A stretch of 38,322 nucleotides of DNA from Collimonas antrihumi (GCF_018304965.1 NZ_JAGQED010000035.1:1-38322); one strand, 5' to 3'. Positions 8,653-18,238 are shown, counted from the stretch's first letter. Program-made: numbers and translations. Notes: generated from the sequence alone by a model not told the origin.

Positions 8653-11045
8653 GATTGCGCCCTTGCCTCCTTGGGCATGCCGAGACCGCGCTCGGCAATG
8701 ATGTTGAGTTGGATTTCGTTAGTGCCGGCATAAATCGTGTCGGCGCGGGAAAACAAGAACAAACCTTGCAGGCGCGAACGGCGGATATCGTCGGCCTGCA
8801 CCAGATTGCCGTCGGCGCCCAGCACATCCATCGCCAGTTCACCCAGCGCGCGGTGCCAGTTCGACCAGTAGTATTTATAAATCAGGCTTTCACGCCCCAA
8901 TTGGCCGTCGCCGCTGCCGGACAGCATGCGCAGCGCGTTGTAGCGCATGCTGCGCAGGCCGACCCAGGCCCGTGCCAGCCGATGCCGGATCAACGGTTGC
9001 TGCAGGCTGCCGTTGGCGCGCGCCGCGGCGATCACCATGTCCAGTTCATGCAGAAAGTGCATTTGCTGGCCCAAGGTCGACAAGCCGCGTTCGAAACCGA
9101 GCAGCGCCATGGCGATCTTCCAGCCCTCGCCGGCAGCGCCGACCACGTCGCAAGCCTTGGCGCGAGCGCCGTCAAAGAAAACTTCATTGAATTCCGCAGA
9201 GCCGCTAAGCTGCCGGATCGGCCGGATCTCGACGCCGGCTTGCGCCAGCGGCATCAGCAAGAAAATCAGGCCGCGATTGCCGCGCGAACCTGGCTCGCAA
9301 CGCGCCAATACGAATATCCATTGCGAATCGTGCGCCAGAGAGGTCCAGACTTTCTGTCCGGTCACCAGCCAGTCGCCGCTCTCCGGATCCTGCACCGCAC
9401 GGGTCTGGACATTGGCAAGATCGGAGCCGGCGTTGGGTTCCGAGTAACCCTGGCACCACAACACGCTGCCGTTGCAGATACCTGGCAGGAAGCGCTGTTT
9501 CTGGTCTTCGCTGCCATAGGCGATCAGGGTCGGGCCGATCAAGCCTTCGCCGATGTGTCCCATGCGTCCCGGACCGCCGGCACGCGCATATTCCTCGTGA
9601 TAAATCACTTGCTGCGCCAGCGACAAGCCACGGCCGCCATATTGTTGCGGCCAGCCTACGCATGTCCAGCCGCCGCTGGCCAGCTTGCGCTCCCATGCCT
9701 TGCGTCCGACTGGATCGGCATCTTCGTCGCCCGGGCCGCCGCGATGGCGCAACGGCGCGAACTCACCCTGCAGATTAGCTTGCATCCAGGCGGAGAAATC
9801 GGCACGGAAATTATCGTCTTCATGGCCTGCCGCCGTCGTGGACGCTGCGCTGCGCCGGGCATCGGCAGCCGGACTGCGGCTATCGCACAAAGCTGCGGCA
9901 ATCCGTTCATGACAAGCGGCATCGTCGCCGAACCAGACCCGCGCCGCCTGCGCCCGCTTGAAATACAGCTGCGGGTCGTATTCCCAGGTAAACCCGACGC
10001 CGCCGTGCAGCTGGATCGCCTCTTGCGCGCAAAAGAACAGGGCTTCATTGGCGGCGCTTTTGGCGCAGGCGACTTCCAGCGCCAGCTCCTGCAAAGCGGC
10101 GGCGCTGTCGACACTGTTTTCAGTGTGCGCAATCCCGGCAGCCCCATATACCAGCGAGCGTGCCGATTCCAGCTTGACCATCATTTCGGCGCAGCGATGC
10201 TTGACCGCCTGGAACGATGCAATGACGCGGCCGAACTGGGTCCGTTCGCTGACATAGGCAAGCGTCAAATCCAGGCATTGCTGGGCACTGCCAACCTGCT
10301 CAGCCGCTAACGCCAGCGCCGCCAGCGTCGTCGTCAGTTGCAAACCTGCTTGCAGCTGTTGCGGCACGTCGATGCGCGCCGCCGCATCGAGCCTGACGTT
10401 GTCCAGTGTCAGGCGTGCGATGCGACGCGTCTGGTCCAGCGTCTGTAACGCTTCGACGCTAACGCCACGGGCCGGCATGTCAATCGCGAACAACGCAAAG
10501 GTATCCTCGGCGCCATACCAACGGGCCGGCACCAGCAACAGATCGGCCTGGTCTGCACCCGGCACCTGCGCCACACTGCCATGCAGAACATAAGCATCGC
10601 CATCACGCCGCACCATGACCTGGCAAGCCTGCGGATTCCAGCCGGCGGCTACCGGCAACGCCAGCGCGGCGCTCAACTGGCCGCTGGCCAAAGCCGGCAA
10701 GTAGCGTTGCTGTGCCGCGCCGTGCGCCGCATATTGCAGGGCATCGGTGGCCAGGCAAGCACTGGCCAGGTAAGGTACCGGCGCCAGGCGGCGGCCGAGT
10801 TGTTCCATCAGCAAAACACGTTCCACCTGGCCCAGCCCCATGCCATCCAGATGCTCGGGGACGGTCAGGCTGCACCAACCCATTTCCTCGCGGATCTGCT
10901 GCCATAAAGCGGCATACTGCGCCGGATCTGCGCCAACATCTCTGTCGATGGCTTTTCTCAAGGCTGCGGAATCGCATCGTTCCGACAAAAAAGTAGCGGC
11001 AGCGTCACGAATCATTTCCTGATCCGGATTCAATTTACATTCCAT
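8649..11045 (-). CDS. Fused double acyl-CoA dehydrogenase
   Basis: The 798-residue protein contains two complete acyl-CoA dehydrogenase folds. The first (about residues 1-385) ends with QLHGGVGFTWEYD and lacks the usual C-terminal YxGTNEIQ block. An Ala/Ser-rich linker of about 25-35 residues follows (about 385-415). The second half has the flavin-site block QGYSEPNAGSDL and ends with YAGTNEIQ (from Y772). In steroid degraders such enzymes usually form alpha2beta2 complexes from two genes; here a beta-like and an alpha-like subunit are joined in one chain. Mycobacterial FadE34 is a precedent for a double-length enzyme. It probably desaturates a CoA ester of the C/D-ring fragment. SDR-family ipdF follows with an ATGA overlap. 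The ribosome site is weak (GGTGG). Confidence 0.85.
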   Translation of the reverse strand: MECKLNPDQEMIRDAAATFLSERCDSAALRKAIDRDVGADPAQYAALWQQIREEMGWCSLTVPEHLDGMGLGQVERVLLMEQLGRRLAPVPYLASACLATDALQYAAHGAAQQRYLPALASGQLSAALALPVAAGWNPQACQVMVRRDGDAYVLHGSVAQVPGADQADLLLVPARWYGAEDTFALFAIDMPARGVSVEALQTLDQTRRIARLTLDNVRLDAAARIDVPQQLQAGLQLTTTLAALALAAEQVGSAQQCLDLTLAYVSERTQFGRVIASFQAVKHRCAEMMVKLESARSLVYGAAGIAHTENSVDSAAALQELALEVACAKSAANEALFFCAQEAIQLHGGVGFTWEYDPQLYFKRAQAARVWFGDDAACHERIAAALCDSRSPAADARRSAASTTAAGHEDDNFRADFSAWMQANLQGEFAPLRHRGGPGDEDADPVGRKAWERKLASGGWTCVGWPQQYGGRGLSLAQQVIYHEEYARAGGPGRMGHIGEGLIGPTLIAYGSEDQKQRFLPGICNGSVLWCQGYSEPNAGSDLANVQTRAVQDPESGDWLVTGQKVWTSLAHDSQWIFVLARCEPGSRGNRGLIFLLMPLAQAGVEIRPIRQLSGSAEFNEVFFDGARAKACDVVGAAGEGWKIAMALLGFERGLSTLGQQMHFLHELDMVIAAARANGSLQQPLIRHRLARAWVGLRSMRYNALRMLSGSGDGQLGRESLIYKYYWSNWHRALGELAMDVLGADGNLVQADDIRRSRLQGLFLFSRADTIYAGTNEIQLNIIAERGLGMPKEARAQS

Positions 11046-11060
11046 CGCACACCACCGTCA

Positions 11061-11939
11061 TCATGCGCCGTACACTTTTTGGGCCGGACGACCTTCTTCC
11101 AGCAACTCAGCCACCGCCGCACCAACCTCCGCAGGCAGCCAGCGGCTTCCCTTGTCGCGCGCGGCGCCGGTATGCCATCCTTCGGCCAGTGAAATCAAAC
11201 CTCCTGCCGCTTCAAACATACGGCCGGTGACTTGCCGGGATTCGGCGCTGCCAAGCCAGACCACCAGCGGCGCGACGTTGGCCGGATCGAAATAATCGAA
11301 ATCCGCACCGCCCGGCTTTTTCATCATTTCGCCGAATACCTGTTCAGTCATGCCGGTACGTGCCGCCGGCGCCAATGCGTTTGCGGTGATGCCGTAACGT
11401 CCCAGCTCCGCAGCCTGCACCAAGGTCAACGCGGCGATACCGGCTTTTGCTGCAGCATAGTTCGATTGCCCGATCGAGCCTTGCAGCCCGGCGCCGGAGC
11501 TAGTGTTGATGATCCGCGCGTCGATCTGGTTGCCGGCCTTGGCCGCATCGCGCCAGCGTCGCGCCAAAACGTTTGCCAGGCAGAAGTGCCCTTTCAAGTG
11601 GACGCGCATGACGTCGTCCCAGTCGCTCTCGGTCAAACTGGCAAACATGCGGTCACGGCAAATTCCGGCATTGTTGACCAATACGTGAACCTCGCCAAAC
11701 TCCGCGCAAGCAGCAGCGACAATCGCTTCGGCACTGGCCATATTGGTGATATCGCCTGCGTTGGCCAATGCCTTGCCGCCCTGCCCGCGAATTTCTTCAC
11801 AAACCGCCAGCGCTGCGTCCAGGCGAATATCGTTGACTACGACCTGCGCCCCTTCCGCGGCAAACGTCAGTGCATAGGCACGGCCCAGACCGCCGCCGGC
11901 TCCGGTGATAATAACGGTACGATTTTCACAAATTCCCAT
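11061..11939 (-). CDS. SDR, hydroxyacyl-CoA dehydrogenase type
   Basis: This is a 292-residue short-chain dehydrogenase with TGAGGGLG (12-19), NNAG (89-92) and catalytic Ser148, Tyr161, Lys165. It belongs to the group resembling the dehydrogenase part of multifunctional enzyme type 2 / 17beta-HSD type 4, which oxidises (R)-3-hydroxyacyl-CoA. It fits the step between hydratase and thiolase in beta-oxidation of the steroid remnant. The start is the ATG at 11939, with GAGAG 5 bases upstream. A TTG at 11951 is in frame but less likely. It follows the thiolase by a few bases. Confidence 0.78.
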   Translation of the reverse strand: MGICENRTVIITGAGGGLGRAYALTFAAEGAQVVVNDIRLDAALAVCEEIRGQGGKALANAGDITNMASAEAIVAAACAEFGEVHVLVNNAGICRDRMFASLTESDWDDVMRVHLKGHFCLANVLARRWRDAAKAGNQIDARIINTSSGAGLQGSIGQSNYAAAKAGIAALTLVQAAELGRYGITANALAPAARTGMTEQVFGEMMKKPGGADFDYFDPANVAPLVVWLGSAESRQVTGRMFEAAGGLISLAEGWHTGAARDKGSRWLPAEVGAAVAELLEEGRPAQKVYGA

Positions 11940-11947
11940 ACAAGCTC

Positions 11948-13114
11948 TCAAAGACGTTCAATGATCGTGACGTTGGCGAGACCGCCGCCTTCACACATGG
12001 TTTGCAAGCCATAGCGCCCGCCGGTGCGTTCCAGTTCATGCAGCAACGTGGTCATCATGCGGGCGCCGGTCGCACCAAGCGGGTGACCCAACGCAATTGC
12101 GCCGCCGTTGACGTTGGTGCGCTTGTGCGGATAACCGGTTTCTTTCAACCAGGCTTGAACCACGGAAGCGAACGCTTCGTTGATTTCCACCAGATCGATA
12201 TCGGCCCATTTCAGCTTGCTCTGCCTGATCGCCCTATGGCTTGCTGCAATCGGTGCGGTCAGCATCCAGATCGGATCGTCGCCCATCACGCTGAGGTGAT
12301 GAATGCGCGCACGTGGCTTTAATTGATAGCGCTGCAATGCGGCTTCGGACACCACCAGCAACGCGCTGGCGGCGTCGCAGGTTTGACTGGATACGCCGGC
12401 GGTCAGCCAGCTGCCAGGCTCCAGCGGTTCCAATCCAGCCATTTTTTCAAGCGAGGTCTGACGTGGCGTCTCATCGGCTGACAGTCCGGAAAACGGCACG
12501 ATCTCGCGATCAAACCGGCCTTCTGCCGCGGCGTGTAAAGCGCGGGTGTGGCTTTCCAATGCAAACCGTTCCATGTCGAGCCGGTTGAAATTCCATCGCT
12601 CGGCAATTTTCTGGGCCGCATAAAACTGCGATACCGGCAAGTCGCCAAAGCGCTTTTTCCAGCCGACGCTGCCGGAGAACGGATCGCTGAAACCCAAAGG
12701 TTGACCGGCAATCATCGCCGACGAAATAGGGATCCGGCTCATGGTCTGGACACCGCCAGCGATCACCACGTCTTGCGTTCCGCTCAATACCGCCTGGGCG
12801 GCGAAATGCAAGGCTTGCTGCGACGATCCGCATTGACGATCGACGGTCACGCCAGGCACGTTCAACGGCAAACCGGCCGCCAGCCAGGAAGAACGCGCGA
12901 TGTTGCCAGCCAGTGGCCCGATGGTGTCGACGCAACCGAAAATAACGTCGTCGTATTCGTCGGCCGGGATCGAATTACGCTCGACCAGCGTCTTCAAGAC
13001 GAAGCCACCCAGATCGGCTGGATGTAAATCAGCCAGTGCGCCGCGCCGCTTGCCGACCGGCGTTCGTAGCGCATCGACAATATAGGCTTCTGATTTCTTT
13101 ACAAAATTATTCAC
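11948..13114 (-). CDS. Thiolase (steroid beta-oxidation)
   Basis: This is a 388-residue thiolase with nucleophile Cys95 (DRQCGSSQ), the NEAFASV block, His344 (GHPLGATG) and Cys374 (CEGGGLAN). The GGVQTMSRIPISSAM segment resembles FadA5/FadA6-type thiolases of sterol degraders. It uses a GTG start that overlaps the stop of the upstream acyl-CoA dehydrogenase (GTGA), with AAGGAAA at a suitable distance. It is the best FadA6-like candidate because of its position beside the two-subunit acyl-CoA dehydrogenase. The precise substrate is inferred. Confidence 0.87.
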   Translation of the reverse strand: MNNFVKKSEAYIVDALRTPVGKRRGALADLHPADLGGFVLKTLVERNSIPADEYDDVIFGCVDTIGPLAGNIARSSWLAAGLPLNVPGVTVDRQCGSSQQALHFAAQAVLSGTQDVVIAGGVQTMSRIPISSAMIAGQPLGFSDPFSGSVGWKKRFGDLPVSQFYAAQKIAERWNFNRLDMERFALESHTRALHAAAEGRFDREIVPFSGLSADETPRQTSLEKMAGLEPLEPGSWLTAGVSSQTCDAASALLVVSEAALQRYQLKPRARIHHLSVMGDDPIWMLTAPIAASHRAIRQSKLKWADIDLVEINEAFASVVQAWLKETGYPHKRTNVNGGAIALGHPLGATGARMMTTLLHELERTGGRYGLQTMCEGGGLANVTIIERL

Positions 13115-14169
13115 TCTTGTGTTTCCTTAAAAGTACAACCGGGTCCCAATGCCACGCCGGATTCAAGGACGAAGGCGCGCATGCGCGCAAGATGGAAGCT
13201 GCGATCGCCCCAGGCTGCGTCGAGCGCCCAGGCCATTTTCACGAAAATCTGCAAATCCATTTCCCAGGTGTAGCCCATCGCACCGTGAACCTGGATCCCC
13301 TGCCTTGCCGCCAGATGCGCGACCTCGGACGCGGCGATCTTTGCGTGTGAGATGAAAGCAGAGCCGTCAGGCTCGCCATGCGTCAGCGCATGCGCTGCGC
13401 GATACACCACCGGCCGTGCAAATTCCAGCTTGATGGCGACATCGGCCAAGTGATGCTTGACTGCCTGGTAGGAACCGATAGGCTTGCCGAACTGCTTGCG
13501 CTGCGCGGTGTAGTCGATCGACAAATCCAGCATGCGCTGGGTCAAGCCGAGTAGTTGCGCGGCTGCGGCCAGCGCGCCGCGATCAAGGGCCGCCGCGCAC
13601 AGGGTCTTGGCGTCATTGGAAAGGCAGTTCTTCTCTTGCCGCTCGAACTGCACTGTAAATAAGCGGCGGCTCGGGTCCACGCTAGGCTGTGCGGTGAGGT
13701 GCGCATCCTTGGGTTCCACCGCGTACAACTTGTCGCCATGCGCCAGCAACATGAGTGTAGCGTGATCGGCGTCCGCCACCAGCGGACTGCCCGGATAACC
13801 GATTGCGACGCGCGCGCTGCCGTCCGCCATGGCAACCAGCAAGTTGTTCCGGAAATCGCTGTCTGGCAGGCTGGTCAACAACCCTGTCGCCACCCATGCG
13901 CTCTCCAGCAAAGGTTCCGGTAATCCGTAATAACCGCATTCCTGAGCGATCAGAATCCAGTCGATGTCCCCCAAACCCATGCCGCCTTGTGCTTCCGGCA
14001 CGGATAACCCGGTCAAACCCTGCTCTGCCAGATGTGCCCAGATTTTTTTTGAACGGCCGCTCGGACTGGTCCACAATTCGCGAATCAGTTCGGGCGACAC
14101 TTCATTCAGCAAAAACTTGCGCACGCTGTCGACCAGCATGGTTTGATCTTCGTGAAAGGTAAAGTCCAT
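13111..14169 (-). CDS. Acyl-CoA dehydrogenase, beta-like subunit
   Basis: This is a 352-residue acyl-CoA dehydrogenase, shorter than the usual 380-400, ending soon after VHGAMGYTWEMD and without the YxGTNEIQ block. This matches the non-catalytic or helper subunit of the alpha2beta2 enzymes used for steroid CoA esters (FadE26/27 and FadE28/29 types). The gene immediately upstream encodes the long, motif-complete partner, 24 bases away. It ends overlapping the thiolase GTG. The substrate (HIP-CoA or a ring-opened acyl-CoA) is inferred from the locus. Confidence 0.85.
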   Translation of the reverse strand: MDFTFHEDQTMLVDSVRKFLLNEVSPELIRELWTSPSGRSKKIWAHLAEQGLTGLSVPEAQGGMGLGDIDWILIAQECGYYGLPEPLLESAWVATGLLTSLPDSDFRNNLLVAMADGSARVAIGYPGSPLVADADHATLMLLAHGDKLYAVEPKDAHLTAQPSVDPSRRLFTVQFERQEKNCLSNDAKTLCAAALDRGALAAAAQLLGLTQRMLDLSIDYTAQRKQFGKPIGSYQAVKHHLADVAIKLEFARPVVYRAAHALTHGEPDGSAFISHAKIAASEVAHLAARQGIQVHGAMGYTWEMDLQIFVKMAWALDAAWGDRSFHLARMRAFVLESGVALGPGCTFKETQE

Positions 14170-14193
14170 TTTCGTTCCTTCGTAGTGAACTTG

Positions 14194-15360
14194 TTATGAG
14201 CGCGGCATGCCAAGCATGCGTTCGGCGACGATGTTGCGCTGGATTTCATTGGTGCCGGCATAGATCGGGCCGGACTGCGCAAACATGAAACCATCCAGCC
14301 AGCGCCCATGTTCCAGCGCCAACGGCGCGTGTTCCGTCAGTTCGGCGAACGGGCCGGACAGACGCTGCGCAATCTCGTGCATGCGGATATCCAGCTCTGA
14401 CCAGAACACTTTGTTGGTGCTGGATTCGGCGCCGATATGGCCGCCTTTTTGCAGGCGGCAGGCGGTTGCATAGGTTGACAACGCATACGCTTCAGCGTCC
14501 ATCCAGGCGCGCGCGACTGCCTCGCCCAATACCGGATCGGCGCCGCCTTCCGCAACACGACGCCGATACAGATCGGCCAGCGCGCGGGCGGTCTGCTGAA
14601 ACCGGGCCGGCGAGCGCAGCATCAGGCCGCGTTCGAACCCGGCAGTCGCCATCGCCACTTGCCAGCCGGCGCCGGCAGCGCCTAGCAGGTTCTCAACCGG
14701 GACCCGCACGTTGTCGAAGAAAATCTCGGCGAATCCGGTCTGGCCGTTTAGCTGCTTTATCGGACGCACGGTAATGCCTGGTGTATCGAGTGGCATCAGC
14801 AGGAATGACAGTCCGTGATGGCGAACCGATCCGAGATCGGTCCGGAACAATCCGAAAATCCAGTCGGCCCAGACCGCTCGGGTCGACCAGATTTTCTGAC
14901 CGCTGACCACATAACTGTCGCCATCGAGATTGGCGCTGCAGCGAATCGCTGCCATATCGGATCCGGCGCCCGGTTCCGACCAGGCTTGCGCCCAGACGTC
15001 GTCGCCGGCGGCGATACGCGGCAGGAAACGGGCTTTTTGCTGTTCCGTACCGAATTCCATCAAGGTCGGTCCTAGCAGGAAAACGCCATTCTGGTTGACC
15101 CGCAACGGCGCGCCGGCACGCCAGTATTCTTCTTCGAAAATCAGCCACTCGATCAAATCGCAGCCGCGCCCGCCCAGCGCCTGTGGCCAGGTGACCATGC
15201 TCCAGCGGCCGGAATACAGCACGCGCTCCCAGGCCCGGTGCTCGGCAAAGCCTTCCTCGGTATCAAAACTCTTCAACGGCTTTTCCGGCTTGTGTTGCTG
15301 CAGCCAGCTACGGATTTCAGCGCGGAATTTTTTTTGGCTTTCTGTATAAACCAGATTCAT
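14194..15360 (-). CDS. Acyl-CoA dehydrogenase, alpha-like subunit
   Basis: This is a 388-residue acyl-CoA dehydrogenase with the flavin-contacting AWSEPGAGSDM block and a C-terminal YAGTNEIQ (from Y367). I start at the ATG at 15360 (MNLVYTES), with GGAG 9 bases upstream and 4 bases after the stop of the echA20-like gene. A longer frame from 15426 would run into that gene. Together with the next gene it probably forms a heteromeric alpha2beta2 dehydrogenase. Compared with the fused enzyme at 8649-11045 the order is reversed: alpha then beta here, beta-like then alpha-like in the fusion. Confidence 0.87.
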   Translation of the reverse strand: MNLVYTESQKKFRAEIRSWLQQHKPEKPLKSFDTEEGFAEHRAWERVLYSGRWSMVTWPQALGGRGCDLIEWLIFEEEYWRAGAPLRVNQNGVFLLGPTLMEFGTEQQKARFLPRIAAGDDVWAQAWSEPGAGSDMAAIRCSANLDGDSYVVSGQKIWSTRAVWADWIFGLFRTDLGSVRHHGLSFLLMPLDTPGITVRPIKQLNGQTGFAEIFFDNVRVPVENLLGAAGAGWQVAMATAGFERGLMLRSPARFQQTARALADLYRRRVAEGGADPVLGEAVARAWMDAEAYALSTYATACRLQKGGHIGAESSTNKVFWSELDIRMHEIAQRLSGPFAELTEHAPLALEHGRWLDGFMFAQSGPIYAGTNEIQRNIVAERMLGMPRS

Positions 15361-15364
15361 GGCG

Positions 15365-16159
15365 TCACGCTCCGTTGGCAGAAATTTGCGCAAATTTTGC
15401 ATCGCGCTTTTCAACAAAAGCCTCACGCGCCTCGTTCGAATCCTGGCTCATGTAGGCTTGCAGGGTAAAACCTTGTTCCCATCGATACTTATCTTCCAGG
15501 TTGCCGTCTTCGACGCCGTTCAGGGATTCCTTGGCGAGACGCAGCATTTCCGGGCTCTTGGCGGCAATCGTGGCGGCCATCTCCATGGCTGCGGCGCGCA
15601 AGCCGGCCAACGGCACCACGCGTTCGACGCCACCCAGGCGATACGCTTCCGCGGCATCGATCATCAAGCCGGTAAAGTACATCCAGCGCACTTTCTGGAG
15701 CGGAAACAAACGCTGCAGATGGGCGCCGCCGCCCATCGCGCCGCGATCGATTTCCGGAACGCCGAAGCGCGCGCATTCGGACGCCAGTACGATATCGGCG
15801 GCACCTGACAGGCCGATGCCACCGCCCAGCACAAAACCGTGCACGGCGACGATCACCGGTTTCGGATTGCGGTGTACCGCACGGAACGCGTGATAATTGC
15901 CGGCGTTGACGGCGACGATCCGTTCCGGGAAAGCGGCCAGTTCCTTGATGTCTACGCCGGCGCAGAAACCGCGTCCTTCGCCGCGCAACACGATGACACG
16001 GACCTCGGGGTTACCACCCAAGGCATCGAGTTCTGCCGCCAGTGCATGCCAGCCGGCGCAATCGAGTGCGTTTACCGGCGGCTTATCGATCACCAGTTCG
16101 GCGATGCCGTCCGCAATGTTTGTATAAAATGGCTGACTCGGGTGGCTGTGGTGACTCAT
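15365..16159 (-). CDS. echA20: Crotonase-family ring-opening hydrolase, EchA20-like
   Basis: This is a 264-residue crotonase-fold protein. The run VxDxPPVNAL, GEGRGFCAGVDIKEL, then GFVLGGGIGLSGAADIVLAS and the YRWEQGFT tail closely follow the mycobacterial EchA20 sequence as I remember it. EchA20 opens ring D of HIEC-CoA to give COCHEA-CoA. The start is the ATG at 16159, with AGGAAGGA 5-8 bases before it; the in-frame ATG at 16207 overlaps ipdC. Its neighbour ipdC and the nearby ipdA and ipdB encode the other C/D-ring enzymes, which supports the assignment. Confidence 0.8.
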   Translation of the reverse strand: MSHHSHPSQPFYTNIADGIAELVIDKPPVNALDCAGWHALAAELDALGGNPEVRVIVLRGEGRGFCAGVDIKELAAFPERIVAVNAGNYHAFRAVHRNPKPVIVAVHGFVLGGGIGLSGAADIVLASECARFGVPEIDRGAMGGGAHLQRLFPLQKVRWMYFTGLMIDAAEAYRLGGVERVVPLAGLRAAAMEMAATIAAKSPEMLRLAKESLNGVEDGNLEDKYRWEQGFTLQAYMSQDSNEAREAFVEKRDAKFAQISANGA

Positions 16160-16193
16160 GCGATGTTCCTTCCTGTTTAATCTTGTTCTGAAT

Positions 16194-17261
16194 TTACTGA
16201 GCTGCATGGCTAAATGAAGTCAATCGTTGTTCGGCGTCGGCGACGATGCGGGCGATCAGGTCGTTGCAGGATTCGATGCTGCCAATGGCGGCCGCGGCCT
16301 GTCCGCTCGGCAGCACGCCCTCATCCGGCGCGCCCTCCACCATGGCGCGCTGGATCAGCATCGGCGCGTTCGCCGCCATCAGGGTCTGGGCGATACTCAA
16401 GCTGCCGCCGCGCAAGGCGGCCAGCCCGGCGCCGGCCATCTGCGTCCAGCTCATGCCGGTATGCCGGCGCCAGCGTTGCGCCGTGCCCAACGCCAGCAGC
16501 AGACGGCGCAAAGCGCCAGCCTGTTCCAGCTCGAGCAGATAGCTGTTGTCGATCATGCGTTGCGGCATGCCGTCGATTGCGTGGGAAACCCGGATCGCTG
16601 ACGCATCCCGTACCTGGACATAGCGCTGCAAGGTGGCGGACGGAACCGGTGATTCCTTGGTCATCAGGAAGCGCGTGCCCATGGCAATACCAGCCGCACC
16701 GTAGGCCAGCGCCGCTGCCAGGCCACGGCCGTCGTAAAAGCCGCCTGCCGCAACCACAGGCACCTTGACCGCATCCAGTACTTGCGGCAGCAGCAACGTA
16801 GTCGGCACCGAACCGGTGTGACCGCCACCCTCGGCGCCTTGCACGGTGACTACATCCGCGCCCAGTTCAATCGCCTTTTGCGCGTGCTTGACCGCGCCTA
16901 CCGTGGGCATGCAAATCACGCCGGCGCTCTTCAGGCGGCCGATCGCTTCGGCATCCGGTCCGCGGCCGTAGCTGACCGCGCGCAAGCGATACTTGATCGC
17001 CAGGTTGATCGCTTCCTGGGCATTCGGCTGGAACATATGGAAATTGAGGCCAAACGGTGCGTCGCTCAAATCCTTGACCTTGCGAATCTCCAGCTCCAGG
17101 CGCTCCGGCTCTATCGTCGCGCCGGCCAGAAAGCCAAAGCCGCCGGCGTTGCCGGTGGCAGCCACCAGGCGCGCATCGGCCACCCAGCCCATCGCCGTCT
17201 GCACAATCGGGTAGCGGCAACCAAGCAAGTCGCACAAGGGAGTATTCAAAATCTTGCTCAT
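16194..17261 (-). CDS. ipdC: Nitronate monooxygenase-like flavoprotein, IpdC
   Basis: This is a 355-residue FMN TIM-barrel of the nitronate monooxygenase / 2-nitropropane dioxygenase family: PIVQTAMGWVA near the N-terminus, GAEGGGHTG as phosphate-binding loop and AAGGFYDGRGLAAALAYGAAGIAMGT. In actinobacteria IpdC acts in C/D-ring degradation and is proposed to be a reductase acting on a HIP-CoA derivative, not a nitronate oxidase. The ATG overlaps the stop of the preceding hydratase (ATGA). The sequence gives the family; IpdC identity is from synteny with echA20, ipdA and ipdB. Confidence 0.8.
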   Translation of the reverse strand: MSKILNTPLCDLLGCRYPIVQTAMGWVADARLVAATGNAGGFGFLAGATIEPERLELEIRKVKDLSDAPFGLNFHMFQPNAQEAINLAIKYRLRAVSYGRGPDAEAIGRLKSAGVICMPTVGAVKHAQKAIELGADVVTVQGAEGGGHTGSVPTTLLLPQVLDAVKVPVVAAGGFYDGRGLAAALAYGAAGIAMGTRFLMTKESPVPSATLQRYVQVRDASAIRVSHAIDGMPQRMIDNSYLLELEQAGALRRLLLALGTAQRWRRHTGMSWTQMAGAGLAALRGGSLSIAQTLMAANAPMLIQRAMVEGAPDEGVLPSGQAAAAIGSIESCNDLIARIVADAEQRLTSFSHAAQ

Positions 17262-18211
17262 GATTCGAGATTGTCGCTTTCTGTTTTATTGTCTGCGCCA
17301 TTGCCAGGATCGGCAGCCGGACGCTGCGAAGAAGCCATTGCCTTGGCGTCGTACCCGCCCAGTTTGTCGCCGGAGATCAGTTCGTTATGCACGTGGGCGA
17401 AATGGTGCCAGCCGAATGCGGCATCCATCGCGGCACGCTTGCCTTGCAGTTCTTCGACGTGGTTGATTGCCTGTTTGGTCAGCGCCAGGCCCATGCGCGG
17501 CATCTTGCCGATGCGTTGCGCGATGTCATAAGTAGTTTGTTCTAACGCGGCCCGTGGAACGACCCGATTGACCATGCCCATTTCGTAGGCGCGGGCGGCC
17601 GGCATGCGGTCGCCGAGAAACAGGAATTCTTTGGCGATGCGCGGATTCAATTCATACGGATGCGCAAAGTATTCCACTCCCGGAATGCCCATGCGCACTA
17701 CCGGATCGGCAAAGAATGCATCGTCCGACGCCACGATCAGGTCGCACACCCAGGCCAGCATCAGGCCACCGGCCACGCAAGCGCCGTGGACCATGGCGAT
17801 GGTCGGCTTGGGGAGGTCGCGCCAACGCCGGCACATGCCCAGGTACACTTCTTGTTCACGTGCATACAGGAATTCGCCGCCGGGCTTGTTGACATGGTCG
17901 TACCACATCGAGGTGCGTGCAAAGGATTGATTGATATCGCGCCCCGGTGTGCCGATATCGTGGCCGGCGGAAAAATGCTTGCCAGCGCCGCACAGCACGA
18001 TCACCTTGACCTGATCGTCATCCACCGCGCGCCGGAATGCCGCATCCAGCGCATAGGTCATCTGCGAATTTTGCGCGTTGTGGAATTCCGGCCGGTTGAT
18101 GGTCAGCGTGGCGACGCCGTCCTTGACGCTGTACAGCACAGGTTCTGCGGTTTCATACACAGAATGATCTTCGCGCCTGACCAGTTGCTCGCTAGCGTTA
18201 TCGGGTTTCAT
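17258..18211 (-). CDS. Enoyl-CoA hydratase/isomerase family protein
   Basis: This is a 317-residue crotonase-fold protein with the oxyanion-hole segments AGKHFSAGHDI and GACVAGGLMLAW. It is longer than a standard hydratase (about 260), because of an insertion after the first segment (GRDINQSFARTSMWYDHVNKPGGE, about residues 108-131) and a polar C-terminal tail of about 25 residues. It lies between ipdB and ipdC, so it probably acts on an opened C/D-ring CoA ester. It does not look like EchA20, which is encoded two genes downstream. The start ATG has AAGG 5 bases upstream. Confidence 0.8.
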   Translation of the reverse strand: MKPDNASEQLVRREDHSVYETAEPVLYSVKDGVATLTINRPEFHNAQNSQMTYALDAAFRRAVDDDQVKVIVLCGAGKHFSAGHDIGTPGRDINQSFARTSMWYDHVNKPGGEFLYAREQEVYLGMCRRWRDLPKPTIAMVHGACVAGGLMLAWVCDLIVASDDAFFADPVVRMGIPGVEYFAHPYELNPRIAKEFLFLGDRMPAARAYEMGMVNRVVPRAALEQTTYDIAQRIGKMPRMGLALTKQAINHVEELQGKRAAMDAAFGWHHFAHVHNELISGDKLGGYDAKAMASSQRPAADPGNGADNKTESDNLES

Positions 18212-18238
18212 GTGAACCTTGCATTTGCTTTTGCATCG

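Noticed and set aside
8655-10310. Long plus-strand open frame antisense to the fused acyl-CoA dehydrogenase
   Set aside because: It is a GC-driven shadow of the real gene; it has no recognisable domains and no ribosome site, and it is very rich in Arg, Gln and His as antisense frames are.
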